DNA of 64,000 nucleotides from Phanerochaete sordida (lineage: Eukaryota; Basidiomycota; Agaricomycetes; Polyporales; Phanerochaetaceae): the NCBI GenBank assembly GCA_019973155.2, contig BPQB01000010.1:310001-374000 (forward strand), in the 5' to 3' direction. Numbering within the stretch: position 1 is the stretch's first letter; the number at the start of each line of letters is the position of its first letter. Below, piece after piece: positions 11,154 to 22,506 of this stretch. Both the position numbers and the translations under genes were made by a program. The notes below the pieces were generated by a model. The model did not search any database, was not told the DNA's origin, and saw nothing but the letters and a program-made list of their open reading frames with translations.

Positions 11154-11966
11154 ATGACTACGCTACCAACGACCGGTAGTCCTACCGTTCAAAGCCATGA
11201 CATCGACGACGCAACGCTCGAACCGTGTCTGACGGCCGAGGGCAGAACGCTATCCATGCCCTACCTCGAGGGAATGTACTCAGCATACTTACTGTTCTCT
11301 ATCTTCTTCTTCTGGTGCGAAAGACGGGCTCTTCTGTGTCGGCACGTCACTGACCGCCTCTACTCCTCAGCTGTGTACACGCCATTCAAGTATCGCCAGA
11401 AGCCTCCGCATCTCTGCTTCTCAGAGTTCTTGGACTCCTTGTCTACGAGATCGCCAACCTCTGCATCGCGTGCAGTCTCGTGCTGCGGCTGCGTGCCTGG
11501 GCCGTGAAGCGCGAGGGACGCGAAGATCGTTTCGTTCAGGTTCGCCGCCTCTATGTTGCGCGCAGACGATATGATAAAACTTTCCTCTAGGACATCCGTG
11601 ACCTGTGCACCGGGCGACCTCGTAGCGAAGCTGCGGTCATCGCCCAGGCTCCCGAACGCCTCATGCTCGCGTAAGTGGCTCGCGCTGTGTTGGCCCCTTC
11701 GCAGCTGACATCATACGCGCAGGCTCCTGATGGCCTTTGCCGTTGAATGCTTCGTGTGGATCTGGCTCCGCAGAGGCGATGCTTCTGGCGATGCCGAAGC
11801 TCCATCCAGCGTCCTCGAGCTGGCGCTGCAGCAAGTGTTCATCGTCCTCCTGGGCGCCTTCGCTGCACGATGCTTCATCGTCGCGGGAAAAATCGGTTTA
11901 CCCCCCGCGGACGCCTCTACAACACCGCTGAGGCCCAAAACGAAACTCGCGACGGAGGAGGTGTAA
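11154..11966 (+). CDS. array 1 membrane protein T7 (unknown family)
   Basis: Four exons: 11154-11314, 11371-11539, 11591-11670 and 11723-11966, giving 217 residues with phases 2, 0, 2. Exon 1 ends in the first membrane segment (YLLFSIFFFW). Exon 2 carries the second and a conserved basic loop, LRLRAWAVKREG. Exon 4 carries two more, with the shared motif FAARCFIVAGKIGLPP. The C-terminal tail is short and ends ATEEV. It is very close to T8 in the AGKIG-(L/M)-PP region and in the loop. It lies tandem to T6 and T8 on the same strand. The function is unknown. Confidence 0.82.
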
Positions 11967-12344
11967 ACGGCGTGCCAGAATCCTGATGTCCGTTCAAGGC
12001 GCTCTAGCTTGAAGCTGTAGCTCCTCGCTGATGACGCAGGACTTTGTAAACAATAGGTAATTCATCCAATTGAACAGGACGCGTTTTCCCTTCGCCTCTT
12101 GGAGAGAGCTTTCCCGTCGAGCATAGGTGGCTGCGTCATGAGGCTATACAAATACACCCAAACAAACAGCGCTTGGCCGAGACACCTGATGGCGGCATGG
12201 CCAAAACAACTTGTCCTCAACTACCAAGCATCGGACCAGCAGACACACCTCTGAACCCTCAGCTACATCCAGTACGTCTCTAGAAATATTGTACGCTTTG
12301 AATCAGTCTTAAATAGTCGCTGTAGAGCTCTGAATCGCAGCATC
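11967..12344. other. gap between T7 and T8
   Basis: This holds the T7 3' flank and the T8 promoter. No gene was found. A TTAAATA element about 30 bases before the T8 start may be the T8 TATA box, though the spacing is short. Confidence 0.35.
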
Positions 12345-13168
12345 ATGTCTGCAGAAGCAACGCCGTTGCTCGCCGCGCCCTCCACCCGCAGCAGCGATGC
12401 GGACGATGCCCTCCTCAAGGAATCTCGACCATCGCCCGACGTCGAGCCCTTCATCCGCAGCTTCGAGGCCCAACACACGACGCTGCTCGCGCTCTCGCTG
12501 CTGCTCCTAGCGTACGTCCCTGCGCACCGCCCCGCCGCTCGTGCTTGTCTGACGCCGCACAGCCCCGAGTACGCGCTCGGGCGGACGCCCGAGGTGCGCT
12601 TCTCGCACGCGCTGCGCGTCGCCGGGCTGCTCGCGCACGAGCTCGGCATGCTCAGCGCGCTCCTCGCGGCCGTGCTGCGCCTGCGCGCGTGGGCCGCGCG
12701 CCGCGAGGGTAACGCGGCGCGCTTCGCCGAGGTGAGCTCTGCGCCCGGCCCTTCGTGCGCGTTTTGAGCTGACGCGGGAGTCAGGATGTACGCGCCCTGC
12801 GTGCGGGCCGCGTCCGGAGCGAGCCTGCGGTCGTCCTCAAGGCGCAGGGCTGGCTCTTCGCGGGGTGAGTCGCGCCGACCCGCAGGCTGCTCGTACGGTG
12901 CGCTGACACACGGTGGCGCAGGCTCGTCGTGACCGTGGCCGTTGAGCTGCTTGGCTACCTCGCGCTGTGGGACTCGGACGGTCCCGTTGTCGGCGAGGTG
13001 CCCCCAGTCGGTATCTTCGAGGCGGCATTGTACCAGATCTGCATCCTCGGCACTGGCGTCTTCGCAGCGCGGAGCATGATCGCTGCTGGCAAGATCGGGA
13101 TGCCGCCCGCGCCGGAACCTGAGGTCTCCCAGGCAGATCAGGTCGCGGCCGTCCAGGAGAAGGTGTAG
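12345..13168 (+). CDS. array 1 membrane protein T8 (unknown family)
   Basis: Four exons: 12345-12511, 12563-12731, 12785-12864 and 12922-13168, giving 220 residues with phases 2, 0, 2. It is more GC-rich than its paralogs. The acidic N-terminus has PLLAAPS, like PLLPSE in T6. The basic loop LRLRAWAARREG and the FAARSMIAAGKIGMPP block are shared with T7, and the C-terminus ends VQEKV as in T6. Four membrane segments are expected, with both termini on the same side. It is the last member of array 1. The function is unknown. Confidence 0.84.
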
Positions 13169-13969
13169 ATGGTGAGCGTACTTCCTTCGGCGTCGCCCGC
13201 AGAGCTGGCAGATGATAACATGGCGCTCTGTCGGTGGAGATGGTTTTGAATAGGTCCCCTCATAGCAGGCACAGGGTCGCTTGTGCAGGGCGAGCACATG
13301 CGATTGTCAAACACGACGGTGCACTGCGGGGATGTCCTCATTCCGTGTTTCTTCTCTTATCTTCTAGCGCAGGTGGCGTCGTGTCTCGCTAACGCCTGCT
13401 CACTACCTACCGTGCATCGTCGTATTTCCCTTTTCCGCACTACATTGACTCACACCACATCGACCGACTCGTACCATCTCGTATCACACCGAATAAGCAT
13501 TGACCCGCGAGCCAGTTTAGCAGATGTACGGTAGCGAATATGTACAGCATAAGTAAGGAAACAAGGTCCGTGGCCTGAGCCTGAGCGAGTACGACAACAA
13601 GTCCCACTATCCCGGAGAAGAGCCAGACGAGACACCAGGGGCAAAGGTAGGCTAACGAGGAATGGAAGCGGCGGGGTGCGCAAGCATGGAATGGAAGGCC
13701 GCAGCACAAACGCAAGTACGTGAAGTTACGAGCGAGGGCCGGCGACCGCCCAGCAGGGGCCCCGCCGAGGCGTTAAGGGGAACGTAGGTACAACAAGGGT
13801 GGGAGTAGAGTATCACACATCGTGGGCTTGAGTATAGATACAACACGAATGCAGTGCGCAGAGAATGGCGACGGCGAGTGCGGTGCAGAGGTGGGCGAAG
13901 GCAGGAAGGAGTCCATGGTCTAAGGGGAAAGCGGGTGATCTAGTGTAACAACAAACAACAACAGGTAGG
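13169..13969. other. gap between T8 and a convergent unknown gene
   Basis: These are 3' flanks only. Short minus-strand frames at 13440-13850 include a hydrophobic stretch but lack a start and splice structure. No feature is called. Confidence 0.4.
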
Positions 13970-16197
13970 TCAGTCCGTAGAATTCATAAGTTCAGGAGCA
14001 TGTGCGTCGATGTTCGGCACGACGAGCCTGCGGGCGTGGCGTTAGCGCGGCACGGAGCGAAACAGCGGAAACGCACCTCATCCACACGCGCCCGCCGCCG
14101 GACCTGTCGCGCGCGACCTCCCAGAGGCCGCGGGGCGTCGCGCCGTCGGGGCCGGGGCGGACGGCGTCGAGCAGGCTCTGGCGGCCCTCCTTGGTGCCCT
14201 CGGCCTCGAGCACCCACTCGCCCTGCCAGCCCTCGCCGAGCGCGTCGCGCGCCTCCGTGCGCGAGTGCGGGCCGACGTACGGGATGCGCGCGAGCCAGAT
14301 GTACTTGCGGACGAGCGCGTGCCCGCCCGGGCTGTGCGGGCTCGCGACGCGCGCGCGCACGTGCGAGAGCGTGAGCTGCGCGTACGGCCCGTCCGCGAGC
14401 GCGCGGCTCCGCGCGGAGCGCACGCCGGCGGAGCTGCTGGAAAGCGGAGGTAGGGCGAGCACAAAGCGCGGGTCGGAGAACGGCGGGAGGATGTGGGAGA
14501 AGTAGAACGGGGACGGGAGCGTGAGGCAGTTTTGCAGTGGTGGTGGAGACGGGGGTATGTAATGTACAAGGCAGTAGCCGTTGAACAGCAACCATCGCCG
14601 ACGATGACCGGCGCGGTCATCTGATTTTGAGCCTGGGGTCGATGCCTGGGAGGCGCTGTCCGGCTCAGGTGGCGGAACAAAGCCGAAGTTGCAGACAATG
14701 TCGCCAGCGGACAGGTGCCTCCAAAGGTCGGCATCCATCAATTGCTCCTCGCACGCCGTTATGGCGATCTCGTCCAGCTGCTGGCAAGGAACAAAGACTC
14801 GTACTATCGGAGCTCGGAAGCGTGAAGTCGCCATGCTGATATCTTGCGGAGACGAAGATGGGGTCCGACCGATAGACGTGTGTGAATACAACGGCTTCGC
14901 GGATTCCTTGGGACTGATGCTGGACGCATCGGTAGTATAGTCGGTATGACTGTTACTCCGCGAGGACGACGATGGGCTTGAGCTACCGGTCGATGACTCG
15001 AGGGATCGTTGCATAGAAGACGATCGTCTCTCGTGAATATGAGGCATGGGTAGCGGCTCGTCTTCTTCGTCCGAGATGGCGGAGGTGCTAGACACAGACT
15101 TGCCGTGGACCAAGGTACGGCGCCAGCTGCCGACATAGAATGACAGGGCAGGAGGGTTGTCGGATGGGGGAGGCAAGGGTACCTTCGGACCGCCATTGAG
15201 GACCGAGAGTACGGGACGCAAGCGGCTCCGGCTGCGCGACATCGTACTCCGTATTGAGAAATCATTTGAAGCACGAGGTCGTTCGGAGGTCGAGTACCGC
15301 CTGTGTAGCGTGCCTGTGCTTGATCGTCTGCTGTTGGTGCGAGCAGGGCCAGGAACGTCCGCGCGGGCCTTTTGATGGGAATTTTCCTGGTCAAAGACAG
15401 CGAGCGGCTTCGGGAATGTGAGCTCCCGGACACCAGGGAGCAAGGGCGCGCCTTGTGGACTGGACCACAACGCGAAGTCATCTGAGTCTAGCGGAGAGCT
15501 TAGCGCGAATCCACTGTGCACCAATGCTTGGAGCAGCAGGACCATGCGCGAGTGGACTTGCGCCATAGACACCAGCTTCTGCGTATACGGGTCTGTTGGT
15601 GGCCTTTCGACCATGTCCCGAGGTGATGCGATGATGGCGAGAGCGTGCATGGGGTAGACATGCAAAGGGTATTCCTGGGACATCACTACGCGTATATGCG
15701 GGGTCAAGGAAGGGAGACTAAGATGGTGTACAAGGGGACGTACCGAATAACGCCAAATCCTCAATAGTTATGTCCACTGAGAGCTCAGCGACTTGTCTGC
15801 TCCCCAAAGCGAGGCTGTAGCCCGGCACGAAGTGCGAAAAGATGACGTCCCGAAGCTCGGGACGGGTGAACGTTCGCCGGAACGTTCTACAGGTGCTGAT
15901 GAGGGCGTGGAAGGACGGCCATTGCAGTGCCCCCAGCAGCGCGGATAGCATCGAGGGATCATGGAGCATCCGACGGACACTTTCGGAGAAGGACACGGCG
16001 GCGAAGGATGCGGCTTTGCGCTTCCCCAGAGCTACAGCAGAGGCCTTGGGTATCATGGGCGAGGCGGGCGAGGACGGCTCGCGCTGCGCGTCGTCCGTGG
16101 GTAGCGGGGGAAGCGGCCTTTCTCTGCGGTTCGGCGAATTCGGCGAAGACGAGGCCTGCGAAGGGCTATAGGGGGAGAGCTCCGCCACAGCGGCCAT
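13970..16197 (-). CDS. large conserved-looking unknown protein, F-box-like N-terminus
   Basis: Three exons: 16197-15744, 15685-14077 and 14027-13970, giving 706 residues. The N-terminal 60 residues are Pro/Ser-rich and disordered. Residues about 75-125 ([26 protein letters not shown]) have the helical, Cys-Arg-containing look of an F-box-like fold but lack the usual opening motif. A long Ser-rich low-complexity region (about 270-420) follows, then a compact C-terminal part (about 520-700) rich in Tyr, Trp and Pro. The 58-base last exon ends in [10 protein letters not shown] content and the clean second exon of 1.6 kb support a real gene. I cannot name a function. Confidence 0.75.
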
Positions 16198-18500
16198 GGC
16201 TGTCGAGGGCGGCGTCGGGGACGGGAGTAGGGAGGGGAAGGGGACAGACGGGCCCGACGGGACTTTCAGCGAGAGACGGTGGTGGGCATGAGGAAAATGG
16301 GACCGTAAATGTATTTTGAGACATCTCGGGGAGAGGATCTCGAGAGTCGGAGCAACGGCGCGTTACGTATTGCACCCGTCCGACGACTTTGCCTGTTTCC
16401 GGCACGTGCGCCGGCGCTCCCCTGCCCTTCGTGGCCCCGCTTCCCGGCCCTGCCGCCGGCCCCGGCCACAGCCAAATATTCGACCCCCACTCGTCCGACA
16501 TGTCGCAGCACATACGACGCTCTCCCACTGCCCTGCTCTCCCCACGCTGTGTACGCTAGCCACGCCGGAGCCAGCCCACAAAGCACGTCGCAAGTGGAGA
16601 ACGCGCTTGACGACACCTCCGCGTGAACTGCCCCTGGTTATGATGCGCAGGGGCTTGGAGTTCCGTTTATGCGACATGGCAAGTGCGATCTGCTATGACG
16701 TTCCCGCGCACATGCGCCCGCGACTCCACACCTCTGGCATTTTTCACCACCAAGCGACTCGCTAGACAACGCCGACCTTTTCTACCGACGCTTTGCGGCG
16801 CTTGCGGCCCTCTGAAGCACGACGGCTCCAAGGAAGCGCGAATCTTGCCTCCGTCATCGATTCATCAGCTGTCAGCGCAAGACCCTGCCTGACTCTGCGT
16901 TCTCCCGGGACATGCACTGCTGGAAGAACCCTTCGACGATGATTCACTGGACACGGCAAAGCCTCGGCTGAGCGCTGCTCTTACAGCGGGCAACCCAGTT
17001 TCCCTCCAAAGCGAACCCTGGTCAATTAGCGGATCTGTCTGTTCCGTATGCTCGGCCAGTCGCTCGGCCAGTTGGCCGATGCTAATTGGCGTGCTATCAC
17101 ATCTGTGACCGCGTCTCTCGCGTCCTGCTCGCAGTGCACAGCCCCGGCCAAGCTAGAATGATACGACAGTCGCGACCGCAGTCCCATCGATGCCTCTACC
17201 GCGGCCAACGCTCCCCGCCGCAGCGAGCTCGAGCCTCATTGCACAGAGCGAGCCCGCCGCAGTCGACGCTATGCGATCCTTTCGCACGCTATGCGTGCCC
17301 GCCTCGTTGCGCAGAGTACAGCCGCCCGGTATCATATCCTGCCCCATCCTGATGCGGCGGCCCAATTGTTGTGGCGTCATTCTTGACAGTGCGTCGGCCT
17401 CGCCGAACAGGCGTGGGTGGTGAGGACGATGCAGCAAGCCTCAGTTTCGCTGGCCGGCGAGGCACAGGGGAGCACCAAGGTGCGTGCGCGCCCGCTCCGA
17501 GCCGCCCCCGCCTGACGGAGCACACCGCCTATACGCCCACACCCGAATCGTCGCAACTTGTACAGGAGGCCTGTTCACGGCATCTGGCAGCACGAGAAGG
17601 CGAGGGTGAAGCGGACGCAGCGACGCTAGGGCAAGGACAGCGACGCGGAGGGGCGCCACATGCAGTGCCCGCGCAAGCGGTGCGCGGGTCCTGCCCGAGC
17701 ACGTCGACCTAGGCCTGAGTCGCTGCTGCCTGATCCTGGTGCGTCGAGCGTGCGCTACGTGGGCCGACACGCGCTGAGAAGTATGCCAGGCGCGCAAGGT
17801 GCGGATCGCCATGCACGAAGGGGACGCCGCGAGAGGCGTCGCGCCGCGCGGCGCGTGCCGTGCTCAGGAACGTGGTCGACCTGCGCGGCCGACGAGGAGG
17901 TGACACCTCTCTGTAAGCGCAATCGCTCGACTGCCGTTGCCTGGCCGGTCCGCGCCTGTCCCGAGGACAAGCAGGATCTGGAGCGACAAGAACTGGATCG
18001 CGATGCAGGCAGATCGCTCGTCAGCATACCAAGCGTGTTACCACCTCTACAAACAGGCCATTTGGAGGCTGTCAGGGAGGCCATCGCGATTCACAAGCAC
18101 GAGCGCTATCTGAGTGCGACATCGGGCGGACACGAACGGCGCTGCGTGGAAGAGAGGCAGCGCAAGCCCGGCCGCAAAGCTCAGCGGTGCGCACAGCTCC
18201 ATCTGCGGTGTTATGGGCCTACTTTCGCTCTGTACAGGCCACAGCGAGCCAACCACGGGCGATTCTGGTTGCCCCAGTCCCATGGACTCCAGACACACGT
18301 CTGCAGCGCAGCAGACAGCCCAGGCGTCCCCGCGGAGGATGGTCGCATCCTCGACGGCGGTCCCCAAGTCGGCGGCGAGCACTGCCAAGCTCCTCCAGGG
18401 GTGACATCGCAGATGGCAAACAGGCATCCGGGGCTCGCCTGTCTTACCGCGGTGACTGAGCTGTGCTCGTCGAGCAACAGCGTGCGTCCTCGCTCTTGAC
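16198..18500. other. 2.3 kb GC-rich gap, no gene assigned
   Basis: The first 200-300 bases upstream of 16197 should be promoter and leader of the large unknown gene. The rest has open frames on several strands, which is expected by chance at this GC content. None shows a recognisable domain, splice pattern or hydrophobic core. It ends at the presumed left end of the hAT element. Confidence 0.35.
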
Positions 18501-18539
18501 GGCCCTCAGTGTAAAGCTGCCGTGGTGTGGTCAGAAACC

Positions 18540-18690
18540 TTTCCGAACCGGTGCAAACCCGAACCGAACCGGCGGTGCAGTTGGTTAGGGTTAGGTTTAA
18601 CACGGTTACGCCAGCGGTGCGGTTGGGTTTTTGCTGTCGATGTAGTCACTGCACCGGTTCAAACCCGGTGGTAACCATGTCTAACCGTCA
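18540..18690. repeat. subterminal repeat cluster of the hAT element
   Basis: Short direct and inverted copies of (G)AACCGG and GGTTNGGTT occur here, including a GGTTAGGGTTAGG stretch that matches two telomere-type TTAGGG units. It lies directly upstream of the transposase and nowhere else in the window. Confidence 0.6.
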
Positions 18691-18825
18691 CCCGGAAATA
18701 CTTTTGGCACCAAGCCACAATCATGAATTATGCAGTTATTGCCGTAAGAAATCTTCAGCACTTACCTGTCGGTGCCATTGGTAAACGCCAGATTCCTCGC
18801 ATCGTCGCGCCCTCGAGCCTCTTCC

Positions 18826-21800
18826 ATGGACCTTGAAACACCTGCTCTCAACACCGACGGCACTCTGAAGGATGCCCGTGACATCGAGTGGATCAACTCT
18901 CCCAGCAACGAGACAATTGAGCTGCCTCCGGATCCGAAACCTTCGCCCATTTCCGAGTTCAACACGTTGAAGCGAAAAGCAGCAAGCGGCACGAAGGTGG
19001 CGGCACCAGCGGCACCAGCGGCACCAGAAATTTCGAAGGGGAAGAAGAAGCCAGCCGTCGAACGCCGTCTTCCTAAGAGCGCTGGGGTGTCAACAGAGCA
19101 CATGAGCACGGAGGCTACTGAGGACTTCACGCCCGAGCACATCAAGAAGCGTCGGCGCAAGGGCGACGCCTACGCCGACGTCCTCACGGTCTTTCGCAGA
19201 CTTGAGGCAGATGAGGCTGGGAAGGAGCGCCATGAGTGTACTATCTGTGTGTACGTCCCGCACATGCTCGGCGGCCCAGTTATGGGCGCCGCAGAACAAT
19301 CCCGATTTGACTTGAATACATAGTGAGAGGCGCAAGAAGAACGTCCTTAAGTTCGGAAAGATTCAGACACTGTATGCTGGGAACTCGACCGCTCTCCGGT
19401 CTCACATTTCGAAGGACATGGAGCACTACACCCGCTACCGTGAGGGATGTGTCAAGGACGAGATCACCATGGATCCGCGTTGTATGCCTCGAGAAGAAAA
19501 AGAACGGCTCAGCGGGAAAGCCCAAGCCAAGTGTGTATCAGACGTTTCCCTATCATCTGTATCCTAAGCTGATTGCCCTACAGTGGCAATCACCCTATTG
19601 CATCTTTCCTCGAGCCCGCTCCGCCTAAACCGGAAGCATGGTCCATTGAAGGCCTCGAAGATCATGTTTGTCGGTTCGTTGTGGAGACGGATCAGGTGCG
19701 CGTTCTGCCCATGATACAAGCCTGTCCGCTCACGTCATGCCATGAGCAGGCCCTTGCGATTGTAGACCAGCCCTCCTTCCGAGCGTTGCTATCATACCAA
19801 CGTCCGAGCATGAAAGAGAGCGAACTTTGCCATCGCACGAAGATGACGGACATTGTCATCGAGCGCGCACAATTGATCATGGAAGAGCTCGACAGCGAGC
19901 TTCAGGTGCGTACTGCACAGCCATGCTACTAGCCCAATATAGCTAACGGACGCGTGTCGTGTTTACGACAGACTTGCCCCGGCAAAGTTTCGCTCACCTT
20001 TGATGGTTGGACCTCGAAGATCATGACGGCGTACTTAGCTATCACGGCCCATTATATCACTGTGGACTGGACTCTGCGCTCGGAACTGCTGGCCTTCAGT
20101 GAGCTAGAAGGTAGCCATAGCGGCGAGAACATGGGACAGGAGCTTCATAATGCTGTGACGACACATGAGCTTGAGAACAAGGTCAGAACTACAGAGCCCA
20201 AGGACGCACACCGACACAGCTAAGCCTGACTCCATAGCTCGGAAATCTCACGGCCGATAATGTCACTGTGAACGACAAGGCAATTCGCGTGCTCGGAACG
20301 AAGCTTCGCGCGGACGATGATGCAAAGACGGCGTTCCGTGCAAGCGAGCAGCGCTCACAGTGAGTGCTATAGAATAATCACGAAGCTGGAGAACTCATAT
20401 CACGCCCGGCAGCTGCTTTGCTCATGCCGTACACCTTGCTGAGGCAGCATTTCTCACTGCGCTGTCTCCGAAGAAGAAATCGAAGGGCAAGGACGTACCT
20501 ATCATCGAGGCGCCTGCAGAACGACTCGACGGTGGCACCGATGCAGAGGAGACAGAGGAAGACGTCCAGGAGCTCATGAAAGAGGTCCAAGACGCGCTCA
20601 AGACCCTCCCCGAAGGCTCAAACGAAGCCCGGCTGCTCTCCGGGCTGCTACTCAAGGTCCGCGGATTCATCACGAAGGTTCGCCGTTCCCCGCAGGCGAA
20701 GGCATTCTTCAAGAAGTGCTGCGCGCAGGCTACGGGCGAGGTGCTCGAGCTCCTTCCATTCTGCAAGACGCGGTGGGGCACATGGCACACAGTGCTCGGA
20801 CGCACACTCATTCTTCAGAAGGTATGCTATACTGAAATCACGAGAGATCGTCGGACTCACACTACGAAGGCTATCACCGCCTTCATTAACCAGGCAGACG
20901 ACTCCGACGAGGTTCCAAACGTCGAGCGCGGGCAGCCGAAGTGGTCCAGCTACCGGCTCGAACCAGAGGAATGGGATCTGATGAAACTAATCTACAAGGT
21001 CCTTGACGTACGTGCCATTGATATTGTTCTATGCGCGTACATAAACCTGGATATAGGAGGCGGCCATTGTACAGAACCACTTCTCGTCCGAGACGATACC
21101 GACGGTGTGGCGGGTGCTACCACTGTACGAGTCGTTCATGCGAGAGTGGGAGACGATGCAGTGTAGCTCAGCAATGGCCGTCTTGAGGCCGGCAATCGAG
21201 TGCGGTCTCGAGAGCTTGAGGAAGTACTACAACAAGTCAGAGAACGCGCCGGTCAATATCGTTGCTATGTGTACGTGGGCCTGCACCCAGGGTAAGACTG
21301 ACTGATGCTCACTTGTTGTCAATAGACCTGAATCCCTTCATCAAAGACGAGTACTTCATGTCAAACTGGACGCAGGAAGGCCAAGCCGAGGCCCGGCAGA
21401 CCATGGAGAAAGTCGTGAGTAGGCTATTCGTGTGCAGTCGCTGACACAGACTCACCTGGTCCAGTTCGACCGCTACCAAAGTGCGCATGAAGCCGCATTG
21501 CCAAAAGTCTCCACTGCGGAGACGTCCTCTGCGGGTGTGAAGGCAGCAGCTGAGCCTCGAGCTCGCAGCTACAACAGCTGGATTCTTGATGCGACGGCGA
21601 GCCGTAGACAGCGGGAAGCAAGTGCTGCGAGAGGCGGGAGGAGCGAGCTCTTGCGTTACTTGAATGAGCCTCTGGCTGAGGCGAGTGAGGGGGACATCTC
21701 CGCGGTGCTTGAGTGGTGGAAGGTACGTCTAATCGAGTGAGAGTAGCTTATATGAGACTCATGGCGTACCTAGAAGCATGCCAGCCGCTTCCCGGTGCTC

Positions 21801-22109
21801 GCCCAGATGGCACGAGACTTCCTACCGGTCCAAGGGTCGTCCGTTCCTTGTGAACGCGCGTTCTCGAGTGCGGGCTTGACCGATGACAAGCGGCGAGGGG
21901 CAATCCTTCCGGAGAACTTTGGTGCCATACAGACACTCAAAGCGAGGTATGTGGCGGAGCGAAAGCGGAAGAAAGAGGAGGTTGAGGCTCAGTGGGCGCT
22001 CACCCGCCGCGCCTGCTCACTCCTTCGACGCGAACACGACGGGCGACTTCGCTCCGAGAACGGGAACGATGAACTCGTAGTAGTCCATATTATGTCGCAC
22101 AACCTCTGA
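18826..22109 (+). CDS. hAT transposase, apparently intact
   Basis: Twelve exons (18826-19250, 19324-19530, 19584-19695, 19750-19905, 19972-20181, 20238-20359, 20413-20821, 20870-21007, 21057-21270, 21326-21414, 21465-21722, 21774-22109) join in phase into 891 residues with no stop. The order is: a Lys-rich tail; a BED-type zinc finger (C-x2-C in ECTIC, later H-x5-H); the RNase H-like core, with the first catalytic Asp in LTFDGWTS; the target motif CFAHAVHL; a helical insertion; and the C-terminal dimerisation domain with PVLAQMARDFL, VPCERAFSSAG and RRGAILP. This is the classical hAT layout. The family catalyses cut-and-paste transposition in the nucleus. An ATG at 18772 in the same frame is an alternative start. 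The exact last acceptor (21773 or 21776) is ambiguous. Confidence 0.88.
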
Positions 22110-22506
22110 GATTGCATCTTGCCATTACAAGAACATGTGAGTCCTCTCTCTCATGAGGTTCAGGCATGGATCGTGAGCGGCACAGATAAATTAACGACCA
22201 TGACAGACGACGCGTCGGAGTGGGGGATACAAATTCAAGAATGAACACAACGAGGGTCTCTTTGAAGATATGATGAGTCGAGTGGCTCGCAGCTGTTGCG
22301 ATGCTGCGGTGTGGAGCCGTCCGGGGGTAGACGAATGTTGGTGTGTAGGATGGGAACGAAAATGACCCGGATAGTTTGAGGACGTCGGGGTTGGCGAGAG
22401 AAGTATTGGCGAAAATCCTTGATTCCAGCTGACGTTTACATCAGACCGCTTCTCTTCGTGAACGTTTCTGCCACTCACATGCGTAGAAATGCTTCGATAA
22501 CCTCCG
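22110..22506. other. gap downstream of the transposase
   Basis: This should contain the hAT right end and the 3' flank of the minus-strand gene. I see no GGTT-rich zone or inverted copy of the left end. Confidence 0.35.

Larger units (their letters stand above)
18507..22109 (+). mobile_element. hAT superfamily DNA transposon
   Basis: The element is defined by a complete hAT transposase. Its left flank (about 18507-18690) is unlike the surrounding DNA and consists of many short repeats built on GAACCGG, AACCCG and GGTTAGG in both orientations. That is typical of the subterminal transposase-binding region of hAT elements. The left end could start at the CAGTG at 18507. I could not find a matching inverted repeat or a GGTT-rich zone within 400 bases after the transposase stop, so the right boundary is unknown and the end given is the stop codon. 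Confidence 0.7.

Noticed and set aside
13984..14734. Arg/Ala-rich open frames over the C-terminal part of the large unknown gene
   Set aside because: They are alternative frames of a high-GC exon. The 1.6 kb frame continuous with both flanking exons explains the region.
17660..18499. Plus-strand open frame of 279 codons before the hAT element
   Set aside because: Arg/Pro-rich composition is typical of GC-rich non-coding DNA. There is no motif, no hydrophobic core and no splicing support, and competing open frames lie on the other strand.
18640..18670. A tRNA-like T-arm (ACCGG-TTCAAAC-CCGGT)
   Set aside because: No acceptor, D or anticodon arm fits upstream. The sequence is part of the GGTT/AACC repeat cluster at the hAT left end.
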